Shown in pieces: positions 1-8,329 of a stretch of DNA of 64,000 nucleotides. Each line of letters opens with the position of its first letter. Within the stretch, counting starts at the first letter, position 1. A program made the translations under genes and the position numbers. Source of the stretch: Candidatus Aminicenantota bacterium (lineage in GTDB: Bacteria; Acidobacteriota; Aminicenantia; S016-38); assembly GCA_027068075.1 (NCBI GenBank), contig JAMOUJ010000006.1, positions 62,001 through 126,000 on the forward strand, given 5' to 3'. Under the pieces are notes generated by a model that made no database searches, had not been told where the DNA came from, and saw nothing but the letters and a program-made list of their open reading frames with translations.

Positions 1-1170
1 AACCGGGAGGGATATCGGCCCCGGGATACCAGAACCCGCAGAAGGGGATTTAAACTTCTGGACTGGGCCCTGGAGAGGGACGAGTTCTGGACTTCCTCCC
101 TGGTCCTGGGCTGTTACACGGAGAACGGGGAAAGACAGGTGGCGGTGAGCCGCGGGGGTGAAGTTTTTCTGATAAGGCCCGGGAAGATGATAATCGCCAC
201 CGGGGCCAGGGAGAAGTTTCTCCCCTTTCCGGGATGGACCCTTCCCGGAGTCGTCAGCGTGGGGGCGGTTCAGGCCCTGATTAAAACCAGCGGAACCCTC
301 CCCGGCCGGGAGGGCATTTTTGCCGGCACCGGCCCCTTTCTCTTAGCGTCCGCCCACGAGTTCAAGAAGGCCGGGGGAAGGGTGGCGGGAATTTTTGAAC
401 TTAACTCCCGGGGGAGGGCCATGTCGTTTATGCCCTTCCTCCTGGACGGGGAAAAACTGAGGGAGGGCATGAAATACCTGCTTTCTCTGGGGAATCGTTT
501 GAAGTTCGGCTGGAGGGTGGAGAGGGTTGAGAAGAAGGGCGATGGTCTGGAAGTGAGGCTGGTGAAGGGAAGGAAGCGGCATAGGGCCGTGGTGGATTTT
601 CTGGCCATAGGCCACGGCTTTTCCCCAAATACGGAACTGGCCCAACTCTGCGGATGTCCCGTGGAGTATTCGGCGGGACTGGGTGGATTCGTGGTGAAGA
701 CCGGGGAGGACCTCGGCTGCGGCTACGGAATTTACGCCTGCGGGGAGGTAACGGGAATAGGAGGGGCCCGAAAGTCCTTGATTGAAGGGAGGATTGCCGC
801 CCTCTCCGCCTTAGGCAAGAAGGTGCCCTCCGCCCTTTTGAAGAGGAGGGAGAGGGAACTCAGATTCGCCCGGGCCCTAAACACGGTCTTTTCCGTCCCC
901 TCGCACCTGTGGAAGGAAATCCCCGACGAGACGGTGATCTGCCGTTGTGAGGATGTGACCATGGGCGATATAAAAAAGGCGGTGAAGGAGGGCTTCTACC
1001 TTCTGAGGGAACTCAAGGAAACCACCAGGATCACCATGGGAAATTGTCAGGGGAGAACCTGTTTCCCCATACTGACCGAGTATTTGAGAAGTTCGGGAAT
1101 ATCCCCCCAGCCCATGTCCGTGAGGCCCCCGGTTAAACCGGTGGAGATGGGTATTTTCGTTTCCCGGTAA
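1..1170 (+). CDS. FAD-dependent oxidoreductase with C-terminal BFD-like [2Fe-2S] domain (5' truncated by window)
   Basis: The frame is open from base 1 (NREGYRPRD...), so the track's GTG at 139 is internal and the N-terminal FAD Rossmann fold lies outside the window. Visible are the flavoprotein IIATGA motif, a second nucleotide-binding glycine motif (GTGPFLLASA), a FAD-site segment near GYGIYACGEVTGIGG, and a C-terminal cysteine cluster CRCEDVT ... GNCQGRTC that binds [2Fe-2S] in the BFD-like family. This architecture is that of the alpha subunit of opine/octopine, proline or hydrogen-cyanide-type amino acid dehydrogenases (OoxA/HcnB/sarcosine oxidase alpha-like). Substrate cannot be told; partner subunits would lie upstream. 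Confidence 0.85.
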   Translation, partial: NREGYRPRDTRTRRRGFKLLDWALERDEFWTSSLVLGCYTENGERQVAVSRGGEVFLIRPGKMIIATGAREKFLPFPGWTLPGVVSVGAVQALIKTSGTLPGREGIFAGTGPFLLASAHEFKKAGGRVAGIFELNSRGRAMSFMPFLLDGEKLREGMKYLLSLGNRLKFGWRVERVEKKGDGLEVRLVKGRKRHRAVVDFLAIGHGFSPNTELAQLCGCPVEYSAGLGGFVVKTGEDLGCGYGIYACGEVTGIGGARKSLIEGRIAALSALGKKVPSALLKRRERELRFARALNTVFSVPSHLWKEIPDETVICRCEDVTMGDIKKAVKEGFYLLRELKETTRITMGNCQGRTCFPILTEYLRSSGISPQPMSVRPPVKPVEMGIFVSR

Positions 1171-1228
1171 AACATGGCCCTAAAATTGGACACTCCTCCA
1201 GGGCCCTCCGTGAACTGGCCCCGCCATC

Positions 1229-1244
1229 TGGCACGAAAATTGCT
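1229..1244 (+). promoter_or_regulatory. Sigma-54 (-24/-12) promoter upstream of secreted protein gene
   Basis: TGGCACG-AAAA-TTGCT matches the sigma-54 consensus TGGCACG-N4-TTGCW without mismatch. The GG and GC doublets are separated by exactly 10 bases. The predicted transcript start is about 1255, leaving a short leader with the AAAGGAGGG ribosome site before the ATG at 1279. Confidence 0.8.
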
Positions 1245-1278
1245 TCTATCATGCGAAAACTTTTTAAAGGAGGGCAAT

Positions 1279-2994
1279 ATGAGGAGAGTTTTGTTCCTGG
1301 CTATTCTTCTCCTTCCCCTTTTCGGGGTTTCCAAGTATAAGGACGGGATCTGGTGGGAGAAGCCCGTGTTTACGGCTTCTCCTGTGGATGTGGGGCCCTT
1401 TATGGTATACAAAACCCCTTTGAAGGTGGACAATTTCTTCCTCACCCGGGGAGGGATTCTGGTCTACGGAAACTGGCAACTCACCCTCTTCTCCCCGGCC
1501 TTTGAGAAGAGGGGGGCCATGGGAGGGCTGGACCAGGTCGTCCATAGCGTGTGTAAGAGCGCCTGCGAGGTTAATTTAATCCTGCCTTCCAGGGATGGGA
1601 AAAGGGCGGTCCTGGGTCTTGAAGACCAGGATGTGGGGGTCTACCACCTGATCATGGTGGACCTGATCCCGGGGACCTGGAAGAAAATAGGGGAATTCAA
1701 GGGAGAGAAATACCCGGGCTACGCCCCCAACGAAAGGTTCAAAAAAATGTACAGGAAGGATAAGGGGATGCTTAAAGATTACCTGTGGATAGTTTTCCAC
1801 GGCAACGCCTTCAGTCCCTCTTCCTCCTGGGTGGGCGACAAACTTTACCTGTGGTTTCCTCCCGATTACGGCACAAGTTTCGGAGGTCTTTACATCTTTG
1901 ACCTCAAAACCGGCAAGTCGGAGTTCCCCTTCAAGAACCTGGACCTGATAATCGGGGTAAACGAGAAATTCTTGGTTTATTCGCTTTTGAAGGATCCGGA
2001 TGCCACCGAGGTGGCCCCTGAGATATGGGTGAAAGCCGGGAAGGAGAAATTCGTGATAAGGGAGGCGGATCCTCACCATGCCCTTCTTTCCTCCCACTGG
2101 CTTCTTTACCGAAAAATGGATCACCTCACCTGGGTTCTCTACGACCTAAGGGAGCGCAGGGCGGTGGGACACTTCAAAATGAAGGATGGGGACCACCGGG
2201 TTCTCTACCTCACGCCCTCGGGAAACAGGGTCTTCCTTGAGGCGAAAATCAATGGGAAGAAATCCCTTTACCTTTACGATTTTCGCCAGGGCAGGTTCTA
2301 CGAACTCTTCCCCGAGGGAGGGAGCGGCTTCAGAGTTCAGGCCTGTTACGACGGCGAGTTTTTCATCTTTTCCCACCGGGGATACTTATGGGTGGGATAC
2401 CTGACGGACCTTACGGCCCCAGGCGTAAAGGTGAAGACCTCTCCCCTTTATAAGGGGAAGGCCTTTAAAAGCCCGGTGAACCTGAAGGTTGAGGTGGCGG
2501 ACAGGTGCTTCGTTTCCGGAGTTGCCGGGGAGATCGTTCTCAACGGGAAAAAATACCCGTTGAAGGAGAACTCCTCTTCCCTGAGGATGGATCTCCGGGA
2601 AGGGGAAAACCCCGTTGAGATATCCGCCAGAGACAGGGCTGGAAACACGGCCCACCTCCAGAAGAAGATAATCTATCAAAAACCCCCCAGGGTTTCTTTA
2701 ATGGAAATCGGGAAGAATCCCGCCAGATACTTGGGAAAACTGGTCCTCATTGAAGGATGGGCCTGGGGGTGGGCGGCCAAGGGTCCTGAGGAGGCCAGGA
2801 AACTTCCCTTGGCCCCTGGAAATACCGGCAAAAGCCGAAACTGGGGGAGCATAACCGACGGAACCGCCGTGGCCCTTTTCCCGATTTCTCCGTCTTCCTC
2901 CAGGAGCAGGGTCCGGGTTTATGCGGTAATCAGACCCCAGGGAAAGGGATGGCTCATTGACCCCATCCTAACGGAGCATGTGTCTCAAAAATAG
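1279..2994 (+). CDS. Secreted protein with beta-propeller-like body, Ig-like domain and C-terminal OB-like domain, unknown function
   Basis: I do not recognise a named family. The start is taken at ATG 1279, not the track's 1174, because AAAGGAGGG precedes it and a clean signal peptide follows (MRRVLFLAILLLPLFGVS). That gives 571 aa. Residues about 25-390 hold repeated short strands with aromatic/glycine turns (VGVYHLIMVDL, LYIFDLKTGK, LYLYDFRQGR) typical of a beta-propeller. About 397-470 resembles an Ig/cadherin-like sheet (GENPVEISARDRAGN), and about 475-571 may be an OB-like fold. It is the first gene after a sigma-54 promoter, so expression is probably conditional. Confidence 0.7.
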   Translation: MRRVLFLAILLLPLFGVSKYKDGIWWEKPVFTASPVDVGPFMVYKTPLKVDNFFLTRGGILVYGNWQLTLFSPAFEKRGAMGGLDQVVHSVCKSACEVNLILPSRDGKRAVLGLEDQDVGVYHLIMVDLIPGTWKKIGEFKGEKYPGYAPNERFKKMYRKDKGMLKDYLWIVFHGNAFSPSSSWVGDKLYLWFPPDYGTSFGGLYIFDLKTGKSEFPFKNLDLIIGVNEKFLVYSLLKDPDATEVAPEIWVKAGKEKFVIREADPHHALLSSHWLLYRKMDHLTWVLYDLRERRAVGHFKMKDGDHRVLYLTPSGNRVFLEAKINGKKSLYLYDFRQGRFYELFPEGGSGFRVQACYDGEFFIFSHRGYLWVGYLTDLTAPGVKVKTSPLYKGKAFKSPVNLKVEVADRCFVSGVAGEIVLNGKKYPLKENSSSLRMDLREGENPVEISARDRAGNTAHLQKKIIYQKPPRVSLMEIGKNPARYLGKLVLIEGWAWGWAAKGPEEARKLPLAPGNTGKSRNWGSITDGTAVALFPISPSSSRSRVRVYAVIRPQGKGWLIDPILTEHVSQK

Positions 2995-3034
2995 GACTTT
3001 TCCAGAAAGACAGCGTTTTCCAAGGGGTGTATAA

Positions 3035-3051
3035 TTGGAATGGTTTTTGCA
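3035..3051 (+). promoter_or_regulatory. Probable sigma-54 promoter (overlapping a TATAAT box) upstream of small secreted protein
   Basis: TTGGAATG-GTTT-TTGCA has the invariant GG and GC separated by 10 bases and a perfect -12 element, with two mismatches in the -24 element. A sigma-70-like AAGACA (3007-3012) and TATAAT (3030-3035), 17 bp apart, overlap it, so which polymerase form is used is unsettled. CGGAGGTGA follows at about 3074 ahead of ATG 3087. Confidence 0.55.
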
Positions 3052-3086
3052 ACCTTCTCGGCAAATAAAAAATCGGAGGTGAACTC

Positions 3087-3578
3087 ATGAGGAAGTTCGT
3101 TTTATTGTTGCTGGCCGCAGGGCTTGTTTTCGCCGGAAGTTTCCGGGACCTTTATCCCTATCTCATTGACCTTCCGGGATGGAACGCCAGCAAGCCCGAA
3201 GGTTCCAGCACCAAGATTCCCTTCGTGGGCACTGCGGTGGTGGAGGCGCACCGGGAATACACCAGGGGCAACGCCACCGTAAGGGTTACCGTGGGAAAGG
3301 GAAAGGGCGTCATGATGGCCTGGGCTCCCTTCGCCATGAACATGGAATACGAAGACGAGCACGGCTGGAGGAAGGTTAAGAACATAAACGGATTCCAGGT
3401 GGGCATTCAGTACGACAAAGAAGGCAAAAGCGGCTCCGTGGTGGTGAACCTCACCATGGGAGAGCAGACCGTGGGAGTCCTGGACCTGGAATACGAGGGC
3501 ATAACCCCCGACGAGGCCCTGGAACTGGCCAAGAAATTTGACTGGAAGAAGATAGCCAGCGTCCTTCAAAAACTTTAA
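3087..3578 (+). CDS. Small secreted protein, unknown function
   Basis: 163 aa with a clear Sec signal peptide (MRKFVLLLLAAGLVFAGS) and a strong ribosome site. The mature part (about 145 aa) has alternating strand-like segments (AVVEAHREYTRGNATVRVTVGKGKG, SVVVNLTMGEQTVGVLDLEYEG) and a C-terminal helix (DEALELAKKFDWKKIASVLQKL). This suggests a compact alpha/beta periplasmic domain. No family recognised. It lies behind its own promoter region with sigma-54 features and ends at a hairpin terminator, so it is likely monocistronic. Confidence 0.75.
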   Translation: MRKFVLLLLAAGLVFAGSFRDLYPYLIDLPGWNASKPEGSSTKIPFVGTAVVEAHREYTRGNATVRVTVGKGKGVMMAWAPFAMNMEYEDEHGWRKVKNINGFQVGIQYDKEGKSGSVVVNLTMGEQTVGVLDLEYEGITPDEALELAKKFDWKKIASVLQKL

Positions 3579-3589
3579 ACAGGAGGCCA

Positions 3590-3619
3590 GGGGAGGGAGT
3601 TTTCCCCTCCCCCCTTTTT
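3590..3619 (+). terminator. Rho-independent terminator after the 3087-3578 gene
   Basis: GGGGAGGG pairs with CCCTCCCC around a 7-nt loop, followed by CCTTTTTC. It begins 11 nt after the stop codon and immediately precedes the SDR start. Confidence 0.75.
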
Positions 3620-3622
3620 CCC

Positions 3623-4435
3623 ATGCTTCTTGACCGGTTCAAGGATAAAATCGTGGTTATTTCCGGGGCCAGTTCCGGGATAGGCCGGGAGATGGCCCTT
3701 CAACTGGCCCGCCACGGGGCCCGTGTGGTCCTGGGGGCCAGGAGGGAGGAGGAACTGAGAAGGGTGGCGGAGGAATGTGCGGGGCGGGGAGGGCAGGCCG
3801 CCTACAGGAGGACGGACATCTCCCGGGAGGAGGACGCCCGGGCCCTGGCGGAGTTGGCGGTGGAGAGGTTCGGAGGAATTGATGTCCTCATAAACAACGC
3901 CGGCTTCACCATGTATTCCCCCTTTGAGGAACTCAGAGACCTTTCGGTGGCGGAGCGGATCATGAGGGTGAACTTCCTGGGGAGCGTTTACCTGACCTAC
4001 TACGCCCTTCCCCATCTTAAAAAAAGCCGGGGAAGGTTGGTGGCGGTCTCCAGCCTCACAGGAAAGACTGGGGTCCCCACCCGAAGCCTGTACGCCGCCT
4101 CCAAGCACGCCATGGCGGGATTTTTTGACTCCCTGAGAATAGAACTCAAAAAACACGGGGTGAGCGTCACCGTCCTCTATCCGGGGTTCGTCAAAACCCC
4201 CATACGGGAAAACGCCCTGGGACCCGACGGAAAACCCCTGGGCAGTAGCCACATAGACGAGGGTTCGGCCATGGAGGTGGAGGAGGCGGTCCGAAGGATG
4301 CTGGAGGCGGTGGCCAGGAGAAAGAGGGAACTGGTGATGGGGGCCAGGGCCAGGCTGGGCCTCTGGCTCAAGTTGATAGCCCCCTCCCTGGTGGACCGGA
4401 TGGCGGAAAGGAGCGTATCTTCGGGTAAAACCTGA
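3623..4435 (+). CDS. Short-chain dehydrogenase/reductase (SDR)
   Basis: 270-aa classical SDR. Visible are the cofactor motif SGASSGIG (about residues 12-19), the NNAG motif (about 92-95), and the catalytic Ser then YAASK (Y-x-x-x-K, about 155-159). An Arg after the second strand (GARREEELRR) favours NADPH. The likely role is carbonyl reduction or hydroxyl oxidation on an unknown, perhaps lipid, substrate. There is no good Shine-Dalgarno before the ATG, which sits right after the terminator. Its stop overlaps the start of the methyltransferase gene (TGATG), implying coupling. Confidence 0.9.
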   Translation: MLLDRFKDKIVVISGASSGIGREMALQLARHGARVVLGARREEELRRVAEECAGRGGQAAYRRTDISREEDARALAELAVERFGGIDVLINNAGFTMYSPFEELRDLSVAERIMRVNFLGSVYLTYYALPHLKKSRGRLVAVSSLTGKTGVPTRSLYAASKHAMAGFFDSLRIELKKHGVSVTVLYPGFVKTPIRENALGPDGKPLGSSHIDEGSAMEVEEAVRRMLEAVARRKRELVMGARARLGLWLKLIAPSLVDRMAERSVSSGKT

Positions 4436-5199
4436 TGGACCTGAGAGGTGAGATAACCCGTCGGAGCGTGAAGAAACTCCGGAAATACCGCCTGGTGAAG
4501 GACAGGGTGGGGGAGAGGAATCTTGAACTGGGATGCGCTGCGGCGGGGCTTTCCAGGATGCTGGCCAGGGGCTTCTGGGTTGGCATGGACTTTGACCTAT
4601 CCACCGTCAGGGATTATTCCCGCTACCTGGGAAGGCCGGCGGCGGTGGGAAGTGAGAACCTTCCCTTCCGCCATGGGAGTTTTACCACGGTTCTTATGCT
4701 GGATTTCCTGGAGCATGTGGAGGAGGACCTTCTCCTGCTGAAGGAAGCCCGGAGGGTGCTCGTTCCCGGGGGAAGCCTTTTGCTTTCGGTGCCCCGGGGA
4801 GGGAACCTCCTCATCATAAAAATACGGAACCTTCTGGGATTGAAGAAGGAGGTTTACGGCCATCGGCGGGAGGGTTACACCCGGGAGGAATTGCTTTCAA
4901 TGCTGGAGGAAGCGGGCTTTGCGGTGGAGGAGGTGAAGGAGCATTCCGGTTTCCTTCTGGAACTTCTGGAGGCCCTTCAAAACTTCGTCTACTTCCGCCT
5001 TAGGGGCAGGAAAAAAAGGAGGGCCGGAAGCATAAGCCCCGTGGAAGAGGGGGAATTTCGGTCCATGAAAAAACTCCTCTTTCTCCAGAAGTTGGCCTAT
5101 CCTTTCTTCAAACTGGCGGATTTCCTGGACGGGGTTCTTCCCACCTCCAAGCATGTGATCTTTGTCCAGGCCCGATCTCCTAAAAGGACTCCAGGGTGA
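4435..5199 (+). CDS. Class I SAM-dependent methyltransferase
   Basis: 254 aa. Motif I is NLELGCAAAGLSRML (about residues 29-43), followed by an acidic residue after strand 2 (GMDFDLS), LDFLEHVEEDLLLL at motif II/III, and a post-motif LVPGGSLLLSVP. This is the Methyltransf_11 layout. The C-terminal half is basic and hydrophobic (FVYFRLRGRKKRR; LAYPFFKLADFLDGV), suggesting a membrane-associated or lipid-linked acceptor. It is coupled to the preceding SDR and convergent with the minus-strand NSAR gene, overlapping it by 20 nt. Confidence 0.85.
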   Translation: MDLRGEITRRSVKKLRKYRLVKDRVGERNLELGCAAAGLSRMLARGFWVGMDFDLSTVRDYSRYLGRPAAVGSENLPFRHGSFTTVLMLDFLEHVEEDLLLLKEARRVLVPGGSLLLSVPRGGNLLIIKIRNLLGLKKEVYGHRREGYTREELLSMLEEAGFAVEEVKEHSGFLLELLEALQNFVYFRLRGRKKRRAGSISPVEEGEFRSMKKLLFLQKLAYPFFKLADFLDGVLPTSKHVIFVQARSPKRTPG

Positions 5200-6280
5200 T
5201 TTTCTCCAGATAGGCGTTGTCCACATCCACCCCGATCCCTTCCCCCTGGGGCACCGGTATGTAGCCCGGGGTGGAGAAATCAAAGGGAGGGGTCAAGTCC
5301 CTATGGTAATACCTCTGGGTGCGGGATATGTCCGCTGGCAGAACGAAGGGTTCCAGGGAAGCCAGGTGGAGGTTGTGGGCCCTTCCCACGCCGCTTTCCA
5401 GCATTCCCCCGCAGAAGAGGGGAATGCCCCTTTCTGAGGCAAACTCCGCCGCCCTCAGAACCTCCCCTATTCCCCCCATCCTGCCCACCTTTATGTTCAC
5501 CAGGGAATAGGAGTCCATGAGGTAGCCCACCTTCATTTTCCTCAAGTTTTTCACGCTTTCGTCCAGGGCAATGGGAGTTTTTATTTTTTTCTTCAGGAGG
5601 GAATGGAAGTAAAGGTCGTCGGGGTAGAGGGGTTGTTCAAGGAAGAGCAGGTCCGCCCCGTCCAGGCAGGAGAGCCTCTCCAGGTCCCCTTCCCCGTAGG
5701 CCGAATTTGCGTCGGCCCCCAAGGGAATCTGGGGAAAGGCCTTCCGCACCTCCTTCACCACCTCGCAGTCCCATCCCGGGGCGATTTTTATTTTCACCCG
5801 CAGGTAGCCCTCCCGTACGAAGGAGTCTATCCGGCTCAGGAGTTCGTCCAGACCCGTCTGTATGCCCACGCTCACCCCGGAGGGAATTTCCTTCCTCACC
5901 CCGCCGTAAACCCTGTGGAGGGGCAGTCCGCGCCGACGGGCCTCCAGGTCCCACAGGGCCAGGGAAAGACCCGCCTTGGCCATGGGGTTTCCCCGGAATT
6001 TTTCCGCCTCCGCTTCAAAGCACCGGGGGTCCAGGCCGCAGGAAAGGGCCATGGGGAAGAGGTAATTCTTCAGAAGATAAACGGCGGAGGCCAGGGTCTC
6101 CTCGCTGTAAAGCGGGGCTTCGGAGGCCACCACCTCCCCCCAGCCCTCCAGTTCGCCCCTCCTCACCCTTATCAAAGCGAACTTCCTCTCCCTTTCCTCC
6201 CCGAAACTGGTCTTAAAGGGGTGAACCAGGGGTAAGGAGAGGATAAAACCCCTTATTTCCTCTTTAGGATGTATGTGCAA
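5180..6280 (-). CDS. Enolase-superfamily N-succinylamino acid racemase / o-succinylbenzoate synthase
   Basis: 366 aa of the muconate-lactonizing-enzyme subgroup. The catalytic pattern is complete: KxK (LRVKIKIAP), metal ligands in ADANSAY, LFLEQP and ALDES, and the opposing lysine in VNIKVGRMGG. This family contains MenC and N-succinylamino acid racemases, and many members do both. No other menaquinone gene is nearby, but a COG3375 acyltransferase overlaps it upstream, the partner seen in D-to-L amino acid conversion clusters. I therefore favour NSAR. The start is TTG behind AGAGGG. Confidence 0.8.
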   Translation of the reverse strand: MHIHPKEEIRGFILSLPLVHPFKTSFGEERERKFALIRVRRGELEGWGEVVASEAPLYSEETLASAVYLLKNYLFPMALSCGLDPRCFEAEAEKFRGNPMAKAGLSLALWDLEARRRGLPLHRVYGGVRKEIPSGVSVGIQTGLDELLSRIDSFVREGYLRVKIKIAPGWDCEVVKEVRKAFPQIPLGADANSAYGEGDLERLSCLDGADLLFLEQPLYPDDLYFHSLLKKKIKTPIALDESVKNLRKMKVGYLMDSYSLVNIKVGRMGGIGEVLRAAEFASERGIPLFCGGMLESGVGRAHNLHLASLEPFVLPADISRTQRYYHRDLTPPFDFSTPGYIPVPQGEGIGVDVDNAYLEKITLESF

Positions 6281-6999
6281 TTTTCCCTCTCAAAGTCCAT
6301 AATTTCGTAGTTTTCCAGGAGTAGGGGCATGGCCCGGTCCACGGCGGAATACCAGGCCAGGGCCTCCTTCCGGGGAAGGGAGTTTATGTCCCTGGGAATC
6401 TTCAACCCTATCCAGGACTTTCGTGGGAGGGAAAAATCCCCGGGACCTCCCTGAAAAATCACCACCTCCGGGGTGGGGCATGGTTTCCGCTCCATCTCCT
6501 CCACGCTCCAGTGGACCAGAAGGCGGTGGGTGGGAACCCCGGCGCTCATTCTGGAACTCATCTCGCCGTAAAAGTCGCTGAGGTATTCTCCCACCCGGAC
6601 CCCCAGTTTGTGGAAGTTAAAATAGGCGTTTCTGCACTGGAGGGGATCAAAGGTCCAGGTTATCGTCCGGTAGCCCATTTTTTGGGCCTCCCTCCTCTGA
6701 AAAAGTTTTATCTGGAGGCCCACTCCGGAGTTCTGCTCCCGGGGCCTCACCGCCGTCATGTGGCTGTGAAGGACCGTGTGGCCTCCCTCCACCAGGGGAA
6801 AGGCCAGGGAAAACCCCACCATGCGGGCTTCCCTGTAGGCTCCGAGGACCAGTCCCCCGTATTTGGCGGAGAGGATGAAGATGGGCAGGGGAACCACATC
6901 CAGGGGGGAAGAAAAACCCCAGGCTTCCTCCTGGATGGCCACCGCCCTTTTCAACTCCTCCTTTTCCCGGTAGTCAATTTTCCTTATGGCCAAACTCAC
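6253..6999 (-). CDS. COG3375-type GNAT acyltransferase (putative amino acid N-succinyltransferase)
   Basis: 248 aa, GTG start. The N-terminal about 150 residues form a GNAT fold with the acyl-CoA loop region PREQNSGVGLQIKLFQRREA and the subfamily signature TWTFDPLQCRNAYFNFHKLG. The C-terminal about 90 residues are the family-specific extension. COG3375 proteins occur beside NSAR genes, and in Geobacillus such a protein N-succinylates D-amino acids before racemisation. It overlaps the THEP1 gene upstream by 26 nt and the NSAR gene downstream by 28 nt. The specific substrate is inferred from context only. Confidence 0.8.
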   Translation of the reverse strand: MSLAIRKIDYREKEELKRAVAIQEEAWGFSSPLDVVPLPIFILSAKYGGLVLGAYREARMVGFSLAFPLVEGGHTVLHSHMTAVRPREQNSGVGLQIKLFQRREAQKMGYRTITWTFDPLQCRNAYFNFHKLGVRVGEYLSDFYGEMSSRMSAGVPTHRLLVHWSVEEMERKPCPTPEVVIFQGGPGDFSLPRKSWIGLKIPRDINSLPRKEALAWYSAVDRAMPLLLENYEIMDFERENCTYILKRK

Positions 7000-7489
7000 G
7001 GCGTATCTCCTGACTTATTCGGTTGAAAACCTCCTGCCTGGAGGGGACCTCCAGGTGAAAGACCCGGAAGTTTTCCCGTATTTTTTCCTTTATTTTTCGG
7101 TCAATGCCTTCCCCGTAGGTGAGAATGGCGTGGGGAAGTTGAAGGGCCTCAAGAAGAAACTCCCTGAATCCCGGGGAGAGGAGTTCCATTTTTCCCACCT
7201 CGTCCAGGATCAATAGGTCTCCGGACCCCTTGCCCAGGGCCCGTTCCAGGTTTTCCACCAGGACGGAGTATTTTCCCACCCTTGGCGGTTTTCCGCCCAC
7301 CCTGGCCAGGGGGAATCTTTCTCCGGAGGGAACGAAGACCAGGTCAAAGCCCACCCTTTTTCCTCCTTCCCTTACCTCCTCGGTGTAGAAACCCCAGGGT
7401 TTCAGGTCCAGTTTTTTAATTAGGGAGAGAAGTTTTTTGATCAGGGTGGTTTTTCCTGAGCGGGGTTTTCCCGTTATGGCTATCTTCAT
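6974..7489 (-). CDS. THEP1-family nucleoside-triphosphatase
   Basis: 171 aa with P-loop GKPRSGKTT at residues 7-15 and Walker B LLILDEVGKMELLS, the hallmark of the THEP1 (cancer-related NTPase, Aquifex aq_1292) family. Length is typical. Family members hydrolyse NTPs slowly and their cellular role is not settled. It follows the tRNA-Cys gene by 8 nt and overlaps the acyltransferase start, so it is probably on the tRNA-led transcript. Confidence 0.9.
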   Translation of the reverse strand: MKIAITGKPRSGKTTLIKKLLSLIKKLDLKPWGFYTEEVREGGKRVGFDLVFVPSGERFPLARVGGKPPRVGKYSVLVENLERALGKGSGDLLILDEVGKMELLSPGFREFLLEALQLPHAILTYGEGIDRKIKEKIRENFRVFHLEVPSRQEVFNRISQEIRREFGHKEN

Positions 7490-7497
7490 GGAGGGTC

Positions 7498-7569
7498 AGG
7501 CGGCGGCCGGATTCGAACCGGCGAATAACGGTTTTGCAGACCGCTGCCTTACCGCTTGGCTACGCCGCC
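7498..7569 (-). tRNA. tRNA-Cys (GCA)
   Basis: On the minus strand GGCGGCG pairs with CGCCGCC as the acceptor stem. The D arm is GCCAAGCGGTAAGGC, the anticodon loop is CTGCAAA with anticodon GCA, and the T arm is GCCGG-TTCGAAT-CCGGC. The discriminator is U73, the tRNA-Cys identity base. CCA is not encoded. Confidence 0.96.
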
Positions 7570-7577
7570 GAAAAAAG

Positions 7578-7649
7578 AGCGGGAGACGGGATTTGAACCC
7601 GCGACCCTCTGCATGGCAAGCAGATGCTCTACCGCTGAGCTACTCCCGC
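7578..7649 (-). tRNA. tRNA-Gly (GCC)
   Basis: On the minus strand GCGGGAG pairs with CTCCCGC. The D arm is GCTCAGCGGTAGAGC, the anticodon stem-loop is TCTGC-TTGCCAT-GCAGA with anticodon GCC, and the T arm is GCGGG-TTCAAAT-CCCGT. The discriminator is U and CCA is not encoded. It is the first gene of a minus-strand unit with tRNA-Cys 8 nt downstream. Confidence 0.96.
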
Positions 7650-7659
7650 CCAGAGGAAA

Positions 7660-7688
7660 ATTTTAAAATATAGGGGAAATCCTGTCAA
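7660..7688 (-). promoter_or_regulatory. Sigma-70 promoter of the tRNA-Gly/tRNA-Cys unit
   Basis: Minus-strand TTGACA (7683-7688), 17 bp, TAAAAT (7660-7665), ending 10 nt before the tRNA 5' end. This is close to the full consensus. The -35 box overlaps the stop of the upstream gene. Confidence 0.85.
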
Positions 7689-8323
7689 GACAGGTAAAGT
7701 TTGATTCCTCCGAAAATCTCCAGAATGAGGTTTACCACCAGGGTAAAAAGGAATCCCAGGGCAAAGAACAGGAAGAAGAACGCCGCCCCCGTCATCAGAG
7801 AATATATGAAGGCCTTCCAGAGCGTTCCCAGACCTGGAAAATTGAGGCCTGCGGCGGCCAACAGTTTCGGAACCAGGGCCTCGGCGAAGGCCCCTATCAC
7901 CACCCCCAGGAGGATTCCCAGGCCCCCCAGGAACAGGGCCACCGACACCGGGGAAAAACCCCTGAGGATGTATTCCCTCTCCATGGCCTCCAGTTCGGAG
8001 GACACGGGGGAGGTGGGCTTTTCCACCCTTTCCTCCGTTACCGCCGCTTCAAATTTCTCCTCTTTTTCCTCCTCTTCACCTTCCTCCTCAAATATGTGCT
8101 GGATGGGCAGGGTTTCCTCCCCGGGGGGTTCCTTGAGTTTCCATCCCTCCGGAGTTTTTACATACCACTTTCCGGATTTCACCCCTATCATCCAGATATT
8201 TCCCTCCCCATCCCTCACCATCAACTCCTTCACCCTGGCCTTGAACTCTTCAAAACCTATTTCCCCTCTTTCGTATTTCGCCTTAATTCTTTTAAAGGCG
8301 TCTTCTGCTTCTTTGAAGTTCAT
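7685..8323 (-). CDS. Membrane protein with N-terminal SHOCT-like and WYV-type domain, unknown function
   Basis: 212 aa. Residues about 1-35 are a short helical module (FKRIKAKYERGEIGFEEFKARVKELM) like those in SHOCT proteins. About 36-65 form a small beta unit (DGEGNIWMIGVKSGKWYV). An acidic Glu-rich linker follows (about 80-105). The C-terminal half has two or three long hydrophobic helices (VALFLGGLGILLGVVIGAF; AFFFLFFALGFLFTLVVNLIL). No function recognised. It appears to be translated from a leaderless message, as TAAAAT lies 6 nt before the ATG. Confidence 0.65.
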   Translation of the reverse strand: MNFKEAEDAFKRIKAKYERGEIGFEEFKARVKELMVRDGEGNIWMIGVKSGKWYVKTPEGWKLKEPPGEETLPIQHIFEEEGEEEEKEEKFEAAVTEERVEKPTSPVSSELEAMEREYILRGFSPVSVALFLGGLGILLGVVIGAFAEALVPKLLAAAGLNFPGLGTLWKAFIYSLMTGAAFFFLFFALGFLFTLVVNLILEIFGGIKLYLS

Positions 8324-8329
8324 GCTTAT

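Noticed and set aside
1171-1215. Inverted repeat GGCCCT ... AGGGCC as a terminator of the first gene
   Set aside because: Only 6 bp with a loop of about 20 nt and no T-run; likely chance in GC-rich DNA.
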